Below are positions 63,001-64,000 of a stretch of 64,000 nucleotides of DNA, piece by piece. Numbering within the stretch: the stretch's first letter is position 1; the number at the start of each line of letters is the position of its first letter. The DNA is taken from NCBI RefSeq assembly GCF_047495875.1, contig NC_092467.1, positions 24,757,066 through 24,821,065 on the forward strand. Direction: 5' to 3'. The notes under the pieces were generated by a model. That model did no database searches and was not told the origin of the DNA. It saw only the letters and a list, made by a program, of their open reading frames with translations. This DNA is from Pithys albifrons albifrons. Its lineage: Eukaryota; Chordata; Aves; Passeriformes; Thamnophilidae. The position numbers and the translations under genes are program-made.

Positions 63001-64000
63001 CCTTGCCCGCTTAAGTTAAGATAACAATATTTTGTTCTGTATTTCCACGGCTCTTCCATGGTGATTTGTTAACAATGTTGGGTTTGCAGTCAAACGACTG
63101 GAAAGATAAGTTGGCAAGCTGCTTCCCTCATTAGGCAAGCTGCTCCTCTCAGCTCTCAAGCATTTCAGTGCCAGCCTATTAGCTGAATTATTCAACAGAA
63201 GAAAAAACACACGACAAAAATAAAATTAAAAAAAAAAAGTAGGGAGGAAAGGGAAGCTCATTGACTTTGGCGCTTTTGTAAAAGTTTGGCAGCATTCCTC
63301 AAAACTCATTTTGGGATTAAACCTATCTAAGGAACTCTGGCAAGGCTGAATGGCTGCACGGCAGCAGACAGAAACTGGCATTCATAATTCAGATATTGGA
63401 CTGTATTGTTGCTGTCTTGAACTGATAATGAAGAAGCCCAAGGGGAGAATATTTCCAAAACCATAATGTAAGGGATCTGTTTATTTGCAGTTTGTGAGTA
63501 ACTGGTGGTATTGGAAATCTTCCATATCCAGCCACAGGCTTTAAGCATTGAAACAACTCACCATGAGGATTCACAGTAATAGCTTGTGTGAGTGTGTGTG
63601 TGTTCTTATTGTGCAATAAATACTGTGTAATTTAGAAGAGCTTAACCACCACCCATGGGAGAGGAGACTGTTGCCTCGCATGTGCCAATGACAAAAGGAG
63701 TGGAGATGTGGCAGGTTGTGCTAAAACAAAGCTATGAACTGGACCAAAAACTCTGATGGGAAAATCAAACTTGTCCAGTATCTGTTCTTATCTAGCCTGA
63801 AAAGAGACGGTACCTGTTTCAGGCACAAAATTAAGCAGGATGCTCAAAACCTTGAAGTTCCTCATGTTGCTGAGGAACTGCGTGCAAGTGGGTAAAATCA
63901 GCATCTCAGTTTAACTCCTGGGGGAGATAACCAAGGACATAGACTCTGGTGAGAGATTTCCTCCACCTGAGAGGTAAAACAGAGTTGGTATCTTGGAGAT
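60027..64000. other. Intergenic DNA, no gene recognised
   Basis: Single-copy AT-rich DNA. The longest frame is 102 codons (62271-62579 minus) and has no recognised domain. No CR1, LTR or RNA gene was seen beyond the preceding LTR. Confidence 0.45.
63585..63602 (+). repeat. Short (TG)n microsatellite
   Basis: TG dinucleotides are interrupted once by AG (TGTGTGAG then TGTGTGTGTG). It is a small, potentially length-polymorphic locus. Confidence 0.7.

Noticed and set aside
42111..64000. Exons of KNCN or DMBX1, expected neighbours if the gene is TMEM275
   Set aside because: Searching by eye for their remembered protein motifs (kinocilin membrane core, DMBX1 homeodomain) found nothing in any listed frame. 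They may lie outside the window or be absent.

Overview
This is vertebrate nuclear DNA, almost certainly from a bird and most likely a passerine. It carries several decayed CR1 LINE 3' ends, whose ATTCTATG-type tails are diagnostic of birds and reptiles. It also carries two solo LTRs of one avian endogenous-retrovirus family that I associate with songbird genomes. There are no dense gene arrays, operons, CRISPR arrays, tRNAs or rRNAs. No prokaryotic-type system is present. The sequence has no assembly gaps, and most of it is intergenic or intronic.

One protein-coding gene is well supported. On the minus strand at about 36.25-36.80 kb, an exon encodes a small protein with two membrane segments, a very cysteine-rich first helix and a polar Ser/Thr-rich tail. 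It resembles TMEM275 as I remember it. The exon opens with a clean splice acceptor at 36893, so the gene has upstream exons. A CpG island at about 41.56-42.11 kb, followed by a consensus donor at 41378, is the likely promoter and first exon. Between them, at 39190-39505, lies a 316-bp segment with a strong acceptor and a good donor. It is open in one frame and joins the main exon in phase. It would add about 105 residues to the N-terminus, or it may be a 5' UTR exon.

Layout: 0-10 kb is non-coding with a GC/CpG-rich regulatory-looking patch near 2.7-3.15 kb and two CR1 pieces. At 10.7-11.6 kb there is a long AT-rich stretch that looks like a conserved enhancer block. At 15.8-16.7 kb there is a CpG-retaining patch beside a minus-strand LTR. 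From 16.7 to 36 kb the DNA is non-coding, with further enhancer-like blocks, two CR1 pieces and a MIR-like remnant. The TMEM gene occupies 36.25-42.1 kb. From 42 to 64 kb the DNA is non-coding, with a perfect 14-bp hairpin at 48.45 kb, enhancer-like blocks near 43.7 and 50.5 kb, and a plus-strand LTR at 59.4-60.0 kb.

If the gene is TMEM275, then from memory of mammalian synteny its neighbours would include the homeobox gene DMBX1 and the kinocilin gene KNCN. I found no exon of either here. A developmental homeobox neighbour would fit the enhancer-like blocks seen in the gene-poor flank, but that link is inference.
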